Origin: Rhodococcus sp. IEGM 1409
GTDB lineage: Bacteria; Actinomycetota; Actinomycetes; Mycobacteriales; Mycobacteriaceae
NCBI RefSeq assembly: GCF_030056735.1
Contig: NZ_JASHKN010000005.1
Location: 286,023-350,022 of the forward strand
Length of the DNA: 64,000 nt
Direction: 5' to 3'
Both the position numbers and the translations under genes were made by a program. The stretch's first letter is position 1. Every line of letters starts with the position of its first letter. Below the pieces are notes generated by a model. That model did no database searches. It was given only the letters and a program-made list of their open reading frames with translations, and was not told where the DNA came from. This document shows, piece by piece, positions 34,980 to 45,184 of this stretch.

Positions 34980-35844
34980 TTCGACCTTGCGGCTTGGCGA
35001 ACAAACGTCTGAATTCCAAGCGCTCCTGCTCGAAGTTGTAGAGGCGGTAGACGGGCCACGCGAGCGCGTGGAGCATCGAGTCGCCCCAGATTGTCAGTTT
35101 GAGGCGCCAATTCATGATGTTGTGAAGGTGCAGAACCGATTCGGATGCCTGGTTGTACTTCAGGTACTCCAACGGAGGGGTTTCACCGCGTCGACCGGAC
35201 GTTTCTGCTCGCATGTCGGCGATCTGACCGATCGTCATCCCTTCCTCCCGAAGGCACAGTGAAAGGTCGATATCTTCGTGGATGTCCGGCCGGTCACTGA
35301 CTTGCTCGCGGACGGTCAGCCATGCGCTTTTTCTGATCGCCATGTTTGCTCCGGCGACAGCAAGTACTTGACGCTCACAATCGAACTTTCCTTGCTTGAC
35401 CTGCCGGTCCAGCGCGTAACGGTGGATTCGAGCAAATGGCGATTCGAAGAGGTAGGTGAGTCCGGCGACCGCTGAATGAGCGGTGCTGCGCTGGAAAAAT
35501 CTTTTGACGGCACGAGCCCACCCCGGTTGTACCCGCGTGTCCGCGTCGATCCGACCGATGATGTTGCCGGTCGAGGCGTCGAAGCCCGCATTCCGTGCGT
35601 GTACGACGCCTTGGCGGGCCTCGAAGACATATCTGACTCTGTCGTACTTCTGGGCGAACTCCTGGATGATCGATGCAGTGCCGTCCGTCGAGTTGTTGTC
35701 GACAATCAGAATCTCATCGATTTCCGACTGGGTCAGTAGACGCTCGATGCAGTCGGAAACTGCGTCTTCTTCGTTGAATACCGGAACAACCACCGAAAGT
35801 CGATTAGTGGACAAGTGTTCAATATCCTGCATGGATGCGGTCAC
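34960..35844 (-). CDS. family 2 glycosyltransferase
   Basis: This 294-residue GT-A glycosyltransferase begins with LSVVVPVFNEEDAVSDCIERLL and IDEILIVDNNSTDGT, has the metal-binding DAD in IGRIDADTRVQPGW, and an acceptor-side EDIDLSLCLREEG. It probably transfers a sugar from a nucleotide or polyprenyl donor to a cell-envelope acceptor. The frame is open to 35943; the GTG at 35844 follows AAAGGAA and is chosen. It is an orphan: neighbours are catabolic and transport genes, and its upstream region is AT-richer than the rest of the window. Confidence 0.82.
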   Translation of the reverse strand: MTASMQDIEHLSTNRLSVVVPVFNEEDAVSDCIERLLTQSEIDEILIVDNNSTDGTASIIQEFAQKYDRVRYVFEARQGVVHARNAGFDASTGNIIGRIDADTRVQPGWARAVKRFFQRSTAHSAVAGLTYLFESPFARIHRYALDRQVKQGKFDCERQVLAVAGANMAIRKSAWLTVREQVSDRPDIHEDIDLSLCLREEGMTIGQIADMRAETSGRRGETPPLEYLKYNQASESVLHLHNIMNWRLKLTIWGDSMLHALAWPVYRLYNFEQERLEFRRLFAKPQGRIMPVHQ

Positions 35845-36366
35845 TGTATTCCTTTGCTGGGCAACTGGGTCCAGTCCTTCGCAAAGGTTACGATAGCAAT
35901 AGGTGACCATTCGGACAATTTGAATCGATGGGCATACGATCAATCCCGCAATAGCTCATTGCGTGAAATTATCAATATAAGTGCAGGTGAGAAGGTATAA
36001 CTGCATGCAGGCGAATGGTTTCGGCACTGATTGATTTTTACCCACTCAAGTCTATTCGTCGGTTGAACACCGGACTTTAGTCCTTTTAATTCCGGCAAAC
36101 ATAATGCTGGCAGTTCGCTGATTTCTGAATCACCGCTGCGGCAACCGGGTAGCAATATCGAGATATCGCAAGTTGCTTTTCAGTGATGTCGGGTCAGTGC
36201 AGCGCAAGCGTCATATTTGTGGATTCAACGGTCCCTTGTCGGCAAGGTTGCCGCCATCTGCAAATATTTGCCTTCGCACTTGTCCGGTCTGGATCTTCCA
36301 GTGAAGTACGCCCCCCGCGACTCTTCAGCACCGATTTCCGATGTGCAACCAGTAGTCGGCACTTAC
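35845..36366. other. 522-bp gap, AT-richer, no convincing gene
   Basis: Between the glycosyltransferase start and the 3' end of dctA there is noticeably more A+T (around 35930-36180) than in the flanks. Short frames on both strands here have no recognisable domain. It contains the leftward promoter of the glycosyltransferase and possibly the remains of a lost gene or an insertion scar. Confidence 0.5.
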
Positions 36367-37763
36367 CTACCGGGTCAGGATGCCTTCCGTTTCGGGTGCC
36401 GGAACAGGTTTCCCGGTGAGCGGATCGACTTCCTCGAGCGGCGGAACGTCTTCGCCGTCGAGCACGCGGCGCATGCGCTCCTTGTCGAGCTGCCCCTCCC
36501 AATTGGCGACCACGAAGGTTGCGACACAGTTCCCGAGCAGGTTCACCGACACCCGCATCGAGTCCATGATTCGATCGGCGCCCAGTAGGAGGGCGACTGC
36601 GGCGACCGGAATTGCGCCGTGACCGATTGCGGCCACGGTGGCGGACAGTGCGAGGAACGAAGATCCCGGTACCCCGGCCATTCCCTTGGACGTGAGCATC
36701 AGTACCAGGACGGCAGTGATCTGTTCGCCGAGCGTCAGGTCCACACCGAGTGCCTGAGCCAGAAACAGCATGCATATCGACAGGTACAGCGTTGCGCCGT
36801 CGAGATTGAACGAGTACCCGGTTGGTACCACCAATCCTGTGGTCGTTCGCGAGCATCCGGCGTTGGTGAGCTTGACCATGATTCGGGGCAGAACTACTTC
36901 GGTCGACGCCGTTCCCAACGCTAGGAAGAGTTCGTCCTTGATGTACTTGACGAACTTCCACAGGTTCACACCCGCGAAGTACCTGACTATCGCGGCCAGG
37001 ATGAGAATGAACAGGACGGCCGCGAGATAGCATGCGGCGATCAGCTTTCCGTAGCTTCCGAGCGAAGCAATCCCGTACTGGCCGACGATGTACGCCATCG
37101 CGCCCAAAGCGCCTAATGGTGCGAGTCTCATGATCCAGCCGATGATCGTGAAGAACAGATGGCTCAGGCGATCGACGAGTTCGAACACGATCGGTGGGCC
37201 GCTCTCGCCTGCCTTGGCCAAGGCGAGTCCGAACAGTACTGCGAAGAAGAGGACTTGGAGGAGTGCGTTCTCGGCGAAGGCTGAAACTATGGACACCGGA
37301 ATGATATTGAGCAGGAACTCGACGGTGTGGGGAAGTTCGCCACTTCCAGTCTTGGCGGCCACGGCGTCCGCACCGTTCGCCAGTGTCTCCGGATCGATGT
37401 TGAATCCCGCTCCTGGTTTCATCAGGTTGCCGATGAGCAGTCCGAACAGCAGCGCGAAGGTGGTCACGACCTCGAAGTAGATGAGAGCCTTGACGCCGAT
37501 GCGCCCCACCGCTTTCAGGTCGCCGACGTGGGCGATCCCGATCACGACGGTGCAGAAGATGATCGGAGCGATCAGCATTTTGATCAGTTGATGAACCCGT
37601 CGGCAAGGGGCTTGAGATTCGCGCCGAATTCCGGCCACAACCAGCCGATGAGAACACCGATGGCGATAGCGGCGATCAATTGCACAAACAGGGATCGGTA
37701 CCAGGGTGGTTTGTTGGCGAGCCGCTCGAGCTCGCTGTTCGGCAGTTTTACGGAAGTGGCCAT
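36367..37763 (-). pseudogene. dctA: C4-dicarboxylate transporter broken by a -1 frameshift
   Basis: The ATG at 37763 opens a DctA N-terminus (MATSVKLPN, first helix LFVQLIAAIAIGVLIGWLW). It ends at a TGA about residue 59 (GFIN). The family sequence resumes in another frame as IKMLIAPIIFCTVVIGIAHVGDLK and continues to the stop at 36367, with the signature SFNLDGATLYL and TSKGMAGVPGSSFLAL. One missing base near 37590 (AACTGATC where AACCTGATC is expected) explains both parts. The rest is full length and intact, so this is either a recent loss or a sequencing error. Confidence 0.85.
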
Positions 37764-37951
37764 GGACGAGAACGCTAGGTCCGCTTGATTGCGAAAGAAT
37801 AACTCGCGAATGTCCTGCGTGTAACACGTCCAGGTTGCAGCTCGGACAACAATTCGGTCAACAAGCGACAGTTGTGTGTGACTGTGGTTATTGTTTCCCT
37901 GAGCGGTGATCTTCCGTCCGCGTGCATGCACGACGTGTGAGAGGGGCTGTC

Positions 37952-38212
37952 ATGGGGCAAATTATCGGAACCATCATTTTCGGCGCAGTCATCGGAATCC
38001 TGGCTCGTCTCGTACTGCCAGGTAAGCAGCAGTACGGCATGATCATCACCGTCGTCCTCGGTGTCGCCGGAGCGCTTATCGGGTACTGGGTCTGGGGAGC
38101 GATCTCGGACAAGGGCAACACAGATGGGATTGACTGGATCCGGTGGATCATCAGCATCGCCGCAGCGGCAGTGCTCTCGATCGGCTACAGCGCCGTCACA
38201 GGCAAGAAATAG
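37952..38212 (+). CDS. GlsB/YeaQ/YmgE family small membrane protein
   Basis: This 86-residue protein has three hydrophobic helices: IIGTIIFGAVIGILARLVLPG, the glycine-rich GMIITVVLGVAGALIGYWVWG and IRWIISIAAAAVLSIGYS. This is the pattern of the transglycosylase-associated/GlsB family, often stress-induced, of unknown biochemical role. The ATG at 37952 follows GAGAGGGG; the upstream in-frame codons lack a ribosome site. It is divergent from dctA and followed by a strong terminator. Confidence 0.88.
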   Translation: MGQIIGTIIFGAVIGILARLVLPGKQQYGMIITVVLGVAGALIGYWVWGAISDKGNTDGIDWIRWIISIAAAAVLSIGYSAVTGKK

Positions 38213-38229
38213 CAAGCCTACGTAATTCG

Positions 38230-38268
38230 AAAAGTGCGCCCTCCCGAGGCTCGGGAGGGCGCACTTTT
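38230..38268. terminator. bidirectional rho-independent terminator
   Basis: An 18-bp perfect stem (AAAAGTGCGCCCTCCCGA) with a GGC loop and T/A tracts on both ends. It separates the convergent GlsB-like and alarmone-synthetase genes. Confidence 0.92.
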
Positions 38269-38384
38269 TCGGCTGATCCTAGTTTTGTGTCCCCAGTTCT
38301 GTGCGCCCAATTGTGAGCGAACGGCACTCTCGTCGCCTCAGATGCGCCGAAAGGCGCGTTCGCTCAGGGGGAGGGCGCGTAAAT

Positions 38385-39131
38385 TCAGAGCGCCCGTCGC
38401 TGAAGATGCAAGGCCTCGAGGAACTGGGCCGGTAGATCCTGCTCGAGGATTTCGTCGTCGGGATGTGGCAAAGCCTTGATCTTTGCGAACTCGTCGTTGA
38501 GGCGTTCCATCTTGACGTCGAGTCGGTGTGCCGCGGCAGCAGCCTCGGTGAGTTCGTCGAGGAGTTCGACGGGAACCTCGCGGTTGTACTTGTAGTAGAT
38601 CTTGTGTTCGAGGCTCGCCCAGAAATCCATCGCGATGGTGCGGATCTGGAGTTCGATCGGAACGTGCCGGACGCGGTCGCTCATGAAAACCGGGACCTCG
38701 ACGATCAGGTGCAAGCTCTTGTAGCCGTTGGGTTTCGGATCGGCGATGTAGTCCTCGCGCTCGATCACACGAAGGTCCGTCTGGCTGGTGAGCATCTCGG
38801 CGATGCGGTACGTGTCGGAAATGAAGCTGCAGGTGATGCGTATTCCGGCGATGTCGAAGATGTTCTTCGAGATGTCGTCGATCGTGAGCGGAATGTTCAG
38901 GCGCTGAGCCTTACGCAGGATGCTGTCCGGCGACTTGACCCGTGACGTGACGTGTTCGATGGGGCTGTACTGATTGATGTGAGTGAACTCGTCCTTGAGG
39001 ATGTTCACTTTGGTCATCAGTTCGGAGATTCCGAATTGGTACAACATCATGAAGCGGGAGAACTCGGTCCGCAGTTCGGCAAAATCGGCCCTGCTGACAC
39101 CACTGCTGTCTTCCACGTTCGGCACCCTCAT
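38385..39131 (-). CDS. small alarmone synthetase ((p)ppGpp, RelA/SpoT domain)
   Basis: This 248-residue protein consists almost only of a RelA/SpoT nucleotidyltransferase domain. Key motifs are IAGIRITCSFISDTYRIA, the G-loop/substrate motif DPKPNGYKSLHLIVEV, and ELQIRTIAMDFWASLEHKIYYK with the catalytic Glu. It lacks HD hydrolase, TGS and ACT domains, so it should synthesise pyrophosphorylated GTP/GDP but not degrade it. It is a stand-alone gene. Confidence 0.92.
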   Translation of the reverse strand: MRVPNVEDSSGVSRADFAELRTEFSRFMMLYQFGISELMTKVNILKDEFTHINQYSPIEHVTSRVKSPDSILRKAQRLNIPLTIDDISKNIFDIAGIRITCSFISDTYRIAEMLTSQTDLRVIEREDYIADPKPNGYKSLHLIVEVPVFMSDRVRHVPIELQIRTIAMDFWASLEHKIYYKYNREVPVELLDELTEAAAAAHRLDVKMERLNDEFAKIKALPHPDDEILEQDLPAQFLEALHLQRRAL

Positions 39132-39179
39132 CTGTTAGCTGGTGTAACCAGTCTGCCACCGATCGTGCCGTGTCCGGTT

Positions 39180-39779
39180 TCAGCGGGTGCGCAGTGCGGC
39201 GAGTGTCATATCCCGCAGGACGCGCCGTGCGCATGCCGGCGAAGCGGGGTTGGCGCTGTGTGGGGTCGAGTTGATCAGACCGAAGGTGGCATGTGCCTTG
39301 ATGCGTGCATCCGCTTGGTCGAGCTGAGGATCGAGTTGTTCGAGCACACCAACCCACACCTCGACGTACTTGCGCTGTGTTTGACGTACTTGTCGACGTG
39401 CGTCGGCCGGCAGGCTTTCGAGATCGCGGTCCTGGATGCGGATCAGGTCCGGCTCGCCGAGAGCGAAGTCGAGGTGGAATTCCACGAGTGCGTCGAGAGC
39501 GGCACTCGGGGAGTCAGCAGCCTCCGCCGCGGCTGATCCGCCTTCGTGCAGGCGCGTGCTGATGCCGACGAGAAGCTCCACGAGGACGGCATCCTTGTTC
39601 GGGAAATGCCGGTACACGGCCGGGCCGCTGATGCCGACGGCCGCACCCAGGTCTTCGAGTCGCACACTCACGAATCCGCGCTCGGCGATCAACCGGGCGG
39701 CGGCGTCCAAGAGCTGACGACGACGATCGGCCTTCATCTGATCGCGTCGCGTCGGAGCTGCTACCTGCTCAGAGGTCAT
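39180..39779 (-). CDS. TetR family regulator (BkaR-like)
   Basis: This 199-residue regulator has a TetR DNA-binding domain (RRQLLDAAARLIAERGFVSVRLEDLGAAVGISGPAVYRHF). It is divergent from the acc/fadE cluster exactly as Rv2506 (BkaR) is from its target operon in Mycobacterium tuberculosis, and is therefore assigned as the local repressor of leucine/isovalerate breakdown. The intergenic region carries AGTTAAT-type repeats that probably serve as operators. Confidence 0.88.
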   Translation of the reverse strand: MTSEQVAAPTRRDQMKADRRRQLLDAAARLIAERGFVSVRLEDLGAAVGISGPAVYRHFPNKDAVLVELLVGISTRLHEGGSAAAEAADSPSAALDALVEFHLDFALGEPDLIRIQDRDLESLPADARRQVRQTQRKYVEVWVGVLEQLDPQLDQADARIKAHATFGLINSTPHSANPASPACARRVLRDMTLAALRTR

Positions 39780-39877
39780 TCTCTCGATCTTTCTTCGCTT
39801 GTGTTCTGGACAACTCAGTTAATCATAGTTAATCTAGTTTCAGTTATCGAGCATTAACTCATGGCGAAGGCGGCGGG
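39780..39877. promoter_or_regulatory. divergent operator region with AGTTAAT repeats
   Basis: AGTTAATC occurs at 39817-39824 and again at 39827-39834, a 10-bp period. AGTTATCGAGCATTAACT (39842-39859) is an inverted repeat of AGTTA, and its right arm ATTAACT is the complement of AGTTAAT. Placement between the TetR gene and accD1 suggests repressor sites. Confidence 0.6.
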
Positions 39878-41491
39878 ATGACTCCCAGTGGAATCACGCA
39901 AGGATCGGGCTACCGGTCCGATCACACCGTTCTGGTGGACGAACTGAAGAAGAAACTGGCGCAAGCAGCGCTGGGGGGCAACGAGCGTTCTCGCGAGCGC
40001 CACGTGAGCAGAGGGAAGCTGCTGCCGCGAGATCGCGTCGACTCGTTGCTCGATCAGGGCAGCCCGTTCCTCGAGCTGTCCCCGCTGGCGGCCAACGGCC
40101 TGTACGACGACGAGTGCCCCGGCGCCGGCGTCATCACCGGCATCGGCCGTGTGTCGGGCCGCGAGTGCGTCATCGTTGCCAACGACGCGACGGTCAAGGG
40201 TGGCACCTACTACCCGATGACGGTGAAGAAGCACCTGCGCGCGCAGGAAGTTGCGCTGCAGAACAACCTTCCGTGCATTTACCTCGTCGACTCCGGCGGC
40301 GCCTTCCTACCGCGCCAGGATGAAGTCTTCCCGGACCGTGAGCACTTCGGCCGGATCTTCTACAACCAGGCGACCATGAGCGCCAAGGGGATTCCCCAGA
40401 TCGCCGCAGTTCTCGGTTCGTGCACCGCGGGCGGCGCTTACGTGCCCGCGATGAGCGACGAAGCAGTGATCGTCCGCAACCAGGGCACCATCTTCCTCGG
40501 CGGACCGCCGCTTGTGAAGGCTGCCACCGGTGAGATCGTGACGGCCGAAGAACTCGGCGGCGGCGACCTGCACTCCAAGGTTTCCGGCGTCACCGACCAC
40601 CTGGCCGAGGACGACCGCGACGCACTTCGGATCGTGCGCAACATCATTGCCACACTCGGCCCCCGTTCCGAGCGCCCGTGGGACGTCATCTCCACGGTTC
40701 CGCCCGTCGCCGACCAGAGCGAGCTCTACGACGTCGTTCCGACTGATCCCCGTACTCCGTACGACGTGCACGAGGTGATCACCAAGCTCGTCGACGGCCC
40801 CGGCGGTGCCGGAAATTCTTCCAGCGCGTTCCAGGAGTTCAAGGCTGAATACGGCAAGACGCTCGTCACCGGTTTCGCCCACATCGAGGGACATCCGGTC
40901 GGCATCATCGCCAACAACGGCGTTCTCTTCGGCGAATCCGCCATGAAGGGAGCACATTTCATCGAACTGTGCGACAAGCGCAGTGTGCCGCTGCTGTTCC
41001 TGCAGAACATCGCGGGCTTCATGGTGGGACGCGACTACGAGGCCGGCGGCATCGCCAAGCACGGCGCCAAGATGGTCACGGCAGTTGCGTGTGCGCGGGT
41101 TCCCAAGCTGACGGTTGTCATCGGCGGCTCTTACGGCGCCGGCAACTACTCCATGTGTGGACGCGCGTATTCACCTCGCTTCCTGTGGATGTGGCCGAAC
41201 GCGCGCATCTCGGTCATGGGCGGCGAGCAGGCCGCATCGGTGCTCTCGACCGTTCGTAGCGACCAGCTCGACAGCGCGGGTAATCCGTGGTCGGCCGAGG
41301 ACGAAGAGTCCTTCAAAGCGCCGATCCGTGAGCAGTACGAGGCTCAGGGCAATCCGTACTATTCCACCGCGCGGCTGTGGGATGACGGTGTCATCGACCC
41401 CGCAGATACCAGAACTGTTCTCGGCCTGGCTCTCTCGGTGTGTGCAAACGCACCGATCGAGCCGGTCTCCTACGGCGTCTTCCGGATGTGA
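39878..41491 (+). CDS. accD1: acyl-CoA carboxylase beta subunit (carboxyltransferase)
   Basis: This 537-residue carboxyltransferase is of the methylcrotonyl-CoA type. It contains [29 protein letters not shown], the oxyanion glycines [33 protein letters not shown] and [18 protein letters not shown]. It forms a holoenzyme with the biotin-carrying alpha subunit encoded next, carboxylating 3-methylcrotonyl-CoA in leucine breakdown. The name follows the M. tuberculosis cluster Rv2502c. The ATG at 39878 is preceded by GAAGGCGG. Confidence 0.93.
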   Translation: MTPSGITQGSGYRSDHTVLVDELKKKLAQAALGGNERSRERHVSRGKLLPRDRVDSLLDQGSPFLELSPLAANGLYDDECPGAGVITGIGRVSGRECVIVANDATVKGGTYYPMTVKKHLRAQEVALQNNLPCIYLVDSGGAFLPRQDEVFPDREHFGRIFYNQATMSAKGIPQIAAVLGSCTAGGAYVPAMSDEAVIVRNQGTIFLGGPPLVKAATGEIVTAEELGGGDLHSKVSGVTDHLAEDDRDALRIVRNIIATLGPRSERPWDVISTVPPVADQSELYDVVPTDPRTPYDVHEVITKLVDGPGGAGNSSSAFQEFKAEYGKTLVTGFAHIEGHPVGIIANNGVLFGESAMKGAHFIELCDKRSVPLLFLQNIAGFMVGRDYEAGGIAKHGAKMVTAVACARVPKLTVVIGGSYGAGNYSMCGRAYSPRFLWMWPNARISVMGGEQAASVLSTVRSDQLDSAGNPWSAEDEESFKAPIREQYEAQGNPYYSTARLWDDGVIDPADTRTVLGLALSVCANAPIEPVSYGVFRM

Positions 41492-41496
41492 GCGAA

Positions 41497-43536
41497 ATGA
41501 CTGAGTTGCGCACTATCGATACTGTTCTCGTGGCGAACCGCGGTGAGATCGCGGTTCGCGTGATCCGCACGTTGCGTGAGTTGGGAATTCGCAGCGTCGC
41601 CGTCTACAGCGACGCCGACGCGAATGCTCGCCACGTCCGCGAGGCCGATACCGCCGTCAACATCGGACCGGCCGCGGCGCGTGAAAGCTACCTCGTCATC
41701 GACAAGGTGATCGACGCTGCCAAGTCCACGGGCGCTCAGGGTATTCACCCCGGCTACGGCTTCCTGTCGGAGAACTCGGCGTTCTCGGCTGCCTGTGCGG
41801 CCGCGGGAATCGCCTTCCTCGGCCCGTCCGAGCGAGCCATCGAAGTGATGGGCGACAAGATCACCGCGAAGAACGCAGTTGCCGCGTTCGACGTACCGGT
41901 GGTCCCGGGCATCGCTCGTCCGAATCTGACCGACGAAGAACTGATCGCCGCGGCCGAGGACATCGGTTACCCGGTATTGGTCAAGCCTTCAGCGGGTGGT
42001 GGCGGCAAGGGTATGCGTCTGGTCGAGGACCCGGCCAATCTGGCCGAGGCTCTTCGTAGTGCCCGCCGCGAGGCAGCGTCGTCGTTCGGCGACGACACCC
42101 TGTTCCTCGAGCGATTCGTCTTGCGGCCCCGGCACATCGAGGTCCAGGTTCTCGCCGACCAGCACGGCAACGTCGTTCACCTCGGTGAACGCGAATGCAG
42201 CCTGCAGCGGCGTCACCAGAAGGTCATCGAAGAGGCTCCGTCGCCGCTGCTCGACCAGGTGACCCGTGACCGGATCGGTGCGGCAGCGTGTAACACCGCT
42301 CGAAGCGTCGATTACACCGGCGCCGGCACCGTCGAGTTCATCGTCTCCGCAGACAAGCCCGACGAGTTCTTCTTCATGGAGATGAACACCCGCCTGCAGG
42401 TCGAGCATCCCGTCACCGAGATGGTGACCGGGCTGGATCTGGTCGAATGGCAGGTACGTGTGGCAGCGGGGGAGAAGTTGGCCTTCTCCCAGAGCGACAT
42501 CACGCTGACCGGGCACGCCATCGAAGCTCGTGTGTACGCGGAGGATCCGGGCCGTGGATTCCTGCCGACCGGCGGCCGTGTCGTCGATCTGGTGGAGCCG
42601 TCCGGTTCTGGCGTGCGCGTCGATTCGGGACTGCTCGCGGGCACCGTCGTCGGCAGTGACTACGACCCGATGCTCAGCAAGGTCATCGCCCACGCTCCCG
42701 ACCGCGCCGGCGCGTTGCGCAAACTCGATCGGGCACTCGGTGACACTGCCGTGCTCGGTGTTGTGACCAACATCGAGTTCGCACGATTCCTCCTCGCCGA
42801 TCCGGATGTGATCGCGGGCAACCTCGACACCGGCCTGCTCGATCGTCGCGTCGAAGACTTTGTTGCAGCCGACGCCTCCGACGAGGTTCTCATCGCGGCC
42901 GCGGCATATCGCTGGCTCTCGCGGTGGGCAACTTCGGAATCCGTTGATCCCTGGGATGTTCCGAGTGGATGGCGCGTCGGAACTCCCGCTCCGACCAGCA
43001 TTCGTCTCTCCGCCGGAACCCGGACGGCGCACGTCGCGATCGTCGGAGTTCCGGCCGATGCGAAGGTCGAGGTCGAAGGCTCACAGCCGCGAGCGTTCAC
43101 TGCCGCGTTGACGGAATCGGAACTGGCGGTTGTGATCGACGGACGCCGACGCACGTTTGTCGTCGCCGAGACCGACGGTGGTTTGTGGCTGGCAGGCGGC
43201 GGAACCTGGCACGTACGCGAGGTCGCCGAGGTCAGTGTTCGCGGTGAGGACAAGCATGCCGGTGACGCCGAAATCGCCAGCCCCATGCCCGGTGCCGTCA
43301 TCGCGGTCAACGTCGAGAACGGCGCAGTAGTGAGCGCTGGACAACCGCTCGTCGTGGTCGAGGCGATGAAGATGGAGCATTCCTTGACCTCCCCGATCGA
43401 CGGAATCGTGGAAGTGCTTGTCCGTCAGGGCGATCAGGTGATGGTGGATCAGGTTCTGGCCCGAGTTGTACCTGCCGCAGACGAAGAGACTGCCGAAGAA
43501 AAGACCGAGAACACGACGCAGAAGGAAGACGCCTGA
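41497..43536 (+). CDS. accA1: acyl-CoA carboxylase alpha subunit (biotin carboxylase + BCCP)
   Basis: This protein of about 679 residues has a biotin carboxylase domain ([19 protein letters not shown]-grasp [35 protein letters not shown]) and a C-terminal biotinyl domain with [11 protein letters not shown], the Lys being biotinylated. It pairs with the beta subunit upstream (compare Rv2501c). GTG at 41488, overlapping the accD1 stop, is an alternative start in the same frame. The stop overlaps the next gene as TGATG. Confidence 0.93.
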   Translation: MTELRTIDTVLVANRGEIAVRVIRTLRELGIRSVAVYSDADANARHVREADTAVNIGPAAARESYLVIDKVIDAAKSTGAQGIHPGYGFLSENSAFSAACAAAGIAFLGPSERAIEVMGDKITAKNAVAAFDVPVVPGIARPNLTDEELIAAAEDIGYPVLVKPSAGGGGKGMRLVEDPANLAEALRSARREAASSFGDDTLFLERFVLRPRHIEVQVLADQHGNVVHLGERECSLQRRHQKVIEEAPSPLLDQVTRDRIGAAACNTARSVDYTGAGTVEFIVSADKPDEFFFMEMNTRLQVEHPVTEMVTGLDLVEWQVRVAAGEKLAFSQSDITLTGHAIEARVYAEDPGRGFLPTGGRVVDLVEPSGSGVRVDSGLLAGTVVGSDYDPMLSKVIAHAPDRAGALRKLDRALGDTAVLGVVTNIEFARFLLADPDVIAGNLDTGLLDRRVEDFVAADASDEVLIAAAAYRWLSRWATSESVDPWDVPSGWRVGTPAPTSIRLSAGTRTAHVAIVGVPADAKVEVEGSQPRAFTAALTESELAVVIDGRRRTFVVAETDGGLWLAGGGTWHVREVAEVSVRGEDKHAGDAEIASPMPGAVIAVNVENGAVVSAGQPLVVVEAMKMEHSLTSPIDGIVEVLVRQGDQVMVDQVLARVVPAADEETAEEKTENTTQKEDA

Positions 43537-44699
43537 TGTCCGATTACCTTGCCACCGGAGCGCTTCCGGACGAATACCAGCAGCTCGCCAAGACGGTTGC
43601 CGACTTCGCCAAGACCGTCGTGGCACCGGTTGCTGCCGAGCACGATGCCAACCACACCTTCCCGTACGAGGTAGTTGCCGGGATGGCGGACATGGGTTTG
43701 TTCGGCCTGCCCTTCCCCGAGGAGTACGGCGGAATGGGTGGCGACTACTTCGCACTCTGCCTGGCTCTCGAAGAGCTGGGCAAGGTCGACCAGAGCGTCG
43801 CGATCACTCTCGAAGCCGGAGTGTCCTTGGGTGCCATGCCCATCTACCGTTTCGGTAACGAGGCACAGAAGGAAGAGTGGCTTCCGCAGCTCACCAGCGG
43901 CAAGTCGTTGGCTGCTTTCGGCCTGACCGAACCCGGTGCGGGCAGTGACGCCGGCGGGACCAAGACCACCGCGAAGTTCGACAGCGGTGAGTGGATCATC
44001 AACGGCAACAAGCAGTTCATCACCAACTCGGGCACCGACATCACCAAGCTCGTGACGGTCACCGCGGTCACGGGTGTCAAGGACGGCGGCAAGAAGGAGA
44101 TCTCGACGATCCTCGTGCCGACCACGACGCCGGGCTTCACGGCCGAGCCGGCGTACAACAAGGTCGGCTGGAACGCATCCGACACCCATCCGCTCACGTT
44201 CGCCGATGTTCGTGTCCCCGAAGAGAATCTGCTCGGTGAGCGCGGCCGCGGCTACGCGAACTTCCTGCGCATCCTCGACGAAGGCCGCATCGCTATTTCC
44301 GCGTTGAGCGTCGGTGCCGCCCAGGGCTGCGTCGACGAGTCGATCAAGTACGCGAAGGAACGCGAGGCGTTCGGTCGCCCCATCGGACACAACCAGGCGA
44401 TCGCGTTCAAGATCGCGCGCATGGAGGCCCGCGCCCACGTGGCCCGTACCGCGTATTACGACGCGGCCGCACTCATGTTGTCGGGCAAGCCGTTCAAGAA
44501 GCAGGCGTCCATTGCCAAGCTCATCTCCTCCGAAGCTGCCATGGACAATGCTCGCGACGCCACCCAGATCCACGGCGGATACGGCTTCATGAACGAGTAC
44601 GCCGTCGCGCGTCACTACCGTGACAGCAAGATCCTCGAAATCGGTGAGGGAACCACCGAGGTGCAGTTGATGCTCATCGCTCGTGAGGCAGGGTTGTGA
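43536..44699 (+). CDS. fadE19: acyl-CoA dehydrogenase (isovaleryl-CoA type)
   Basis: This 387-residue flavoprotein dehydrogenase has GLTEPGAGSDAGGTKTTA, NGNKQFITNSG, LRILDEGRIAISALSVGAAQG, YAKEREAFGRPIGHNQAIAF and QIHGGYGFMNEYAVARHYRD, with a catalytic Glu in the ILEIGEGTTE region. By position it corresponds to Rv2500c and should oxidise isovaleryl-CoA to 3-methylcrotonyl-CoA, the substrate of the carboxylase encoded just upstream. Confidence 0.92.
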   Translation: MSDYLATGALPDEYQQLAKTVADFAKTVVAPVAAEHDANHTFPYEVVAGMADMGLFGLPFPEEYGGMGGDYFALCLALEELGKVDQSVAITLEAGVSLGAMPIYRFGNEAQKEEWLPQLTSGKSLAAFGLTEPGAGSDAGGTKTTAKFDSGEWIINGNKQFITNSGTDITKLVTVTAVTGVKDGGKKEISTILVPTTTPGFTAEPAYNKVGWNASDTHPLTFADVRVPEENLLGERGRGYANFLRILDEGRIAISALSVGAAQGCVDESIKYAKEREAFGRPIGHNQAIAFKIARMEARAHVARTAYYDAAALMLSGKPFKKQASIAKLISSEAAMDNARDATQIHGGYGFMNEYAVARHYRDSKILEIGEGTTEVQLMLIAREAGL

Positions 44700-45184
44700 C
44701 GAACCCCAAGAAGATCACTCAGCGCGGACTCTGGTTCGAGGAGTTCGAGGTCGGCGCGATCTACGAGCACAGGCCAGGCCGAACGGTGACCGAGGCGGAC
44801 AACGTCCTGTTCACGACTTTGACGATGAACACGCAGGCGCTGCATCTTGATGCCGCGTACAGCGAGGACGCTCAATTCGGTGTGCGGCTGGTCAATTCGA
44901 TGTTCACCTTGTCGACAATCGTTGGCCTTTCGGTCGCGCAGTTGACGCAGGGCACCATCGTCGCCAACCTCGGTTTTTCCGAGATCAGCTTCCCGAAGCC
45001 GCTCTTTCACGGGGACACCCTGTACGCCGAGACGCTCATCGCGGACAAGCGTGAGTCGAAGAGCCGTCCGGGCGAAGGCATCGTGACGCTGGTGCACACC
45101 GGACGCAACCAGCACGGTGATGTCGTCGCACTCGCCACGCGCAAGACCTTGGTACAGCTCCGCCCGGCCGAGGTGTCCTCGTGA
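44696..45184 (+). CDS. MaoC-like enoyl-CoA hydratase
   Basis: This 162-residue hotdog-fold protein begins with RGLWFEEFEVGAIYEHRPGRTVTEADN, typical of MaoC dehydratases, with the catalytic region around LTMNTQALHLDA. It corresponds to Rv2499c and likely hydrates 3-methylglutaconyl-CoA to HMG-CoA or a related CoA ester. GTG starts overlap neighbours at both ends (GTGA). Confidence 0.9.
   Translation: MTNPKKITQRGLWFEEFEVGAIYEHRPGRTVTEADNVLFTTLTMNTQALHLDAAYSEDAQFGVRLVNSMFTLSTIVGLSVAQLTQGTIVANLGFSEISFPKPLFHGDTLYAETLIADKRESKSRPGEGIVTLVHTGRNQHGDVVALATRKTLVQLRPAEVSS

Noticed and set aside
37584-37620. Programmed frameshift in dctA
   Set aside because: No slippery sequence or downstream stimulatory structure was seen, and DctA family members are not known to use frameshifting; a mutation or sequencing error is simpler.
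36194-37657. 487-codon minus-strand frame overlapping dctA
   Set aside because: It runs in a different frame over clear transporter sequence, and its product is an Arg-rich string without hydrophobic helices.
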